Origin: Balneola sp.
GTDB taxonomy: Bacteria; Bacteroidota; Rhodothermia; Balneolales; Balneolaceae
Reading direction: 5' to 3'
DNA length: 11,150 nucleotides
NCBI GenBank assembly: GCA_002730655.1
Contig: PCAT01000112.1
Location: 1-11,150, forward strand
The notes beneath the pieces are model-generated. The model saw nothing but the letters and a program-made list of their open reading frames with translations. It ran no database searches and was not told the origin of the DNA. This document shows, in pieces, positions 11,062 through 11,150 of this stretch (its first letter is position 1; the number at the start of each line of letters is the position of its first letter). Position numbers and translations under genes: made by a program.

Positions 11062-11150
11062 TATTTGTTTGGTAATACTTGGATAAATAGAAAATTTTTC
11101 CTGAACTATATGTTGTTCTCTATAACGATAAAGATTAATTAATCCAGTTA
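11062..11150 (-). other. Open frame upstream of the fibre start, cut by window edge
   Basis: In frame with the fibre gene, 29 codons upstream of the ATG at 11061 contain no stop (they read TGLINLYRYREQHIVQEKF and so on). The gene may start further upstream, or another frame may end elsewhere. There is no AAAATTGA element in the 89 bases seen. Confidence 0.4.

Overview
The window looks like a piece of a large, AT-rich double-stranded DNA virus of eukaryotes, most likely an algal relative of the mimiviruses (order Imitervirales), though the sequence alone does not name the host. The case rests on several signs. The octamer AAAATTGA, the known mimivirus early-promoter element, occurs three times, each 33-49 bases upstream of a minus-strand gene or of the tRNA array. 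Short AT-rich hairpins sit at gene ends. A eukaryote-type tRNA array includes an initiator tRNA. Phage-like fibre proteins with S74 chaperone domains lie beside HMG-box-like, RING-like and F-box-like small proteins.

Layout. Bases 1-2584 hold short accessory genes on both strands: a cut-off secreted cysteine-rich protein, an F-box-like protein, a small membrane protein, a 57-residue basic protein, an HMG-box-like protein and a RING-like membrane protein. Bases 2593-4536 hold an array of about 17 tRNA genes, all on the minus strand, headed by an AAAATTGA element and ended by a T6 run. Bases 4683-11150 hold three minus-strand genes: a 77-residue unknown, a 268-residue probable virion protein with a phage-fibre N-terminal module, and a 1755-residue fibre-like protein.

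The most unusual content is in the tRNA array. Two genes, tRNA-Leu(CAA) at 2885-2971 and tRNA-Ile(TAT) at 3637-3709, are circularly permuted: the 3' part lies upstream of the 5' part with only a few bases between the acceptor strands. Rejoining the parts gives full cloverleaves, and the anticodon stem becomes a perfect 5-bp helix only after rejoining. In both, the break falls in the 5' strand of the anticodon stem and the flanking sequences are partly complementary. Two spacer motifs (CCGTGCTCCCC and TTGCTGTTA as read on +) recur just upstream of tRNAs, and several other tRNAs have non-standard anticodon arms.

The array would supply tRNAs for A/T-rich codons (Lys TTT, Ile TAT, Asn GTT, Glu TTC, Gln TTG, Arg TCT) and an initiator tRNA. 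The fibre genes probably act in virion attachment. The giant fibre gene carries a second S74 domain in its interior as well as the usual C-terminal one, which suggests fusion of two fibre units.
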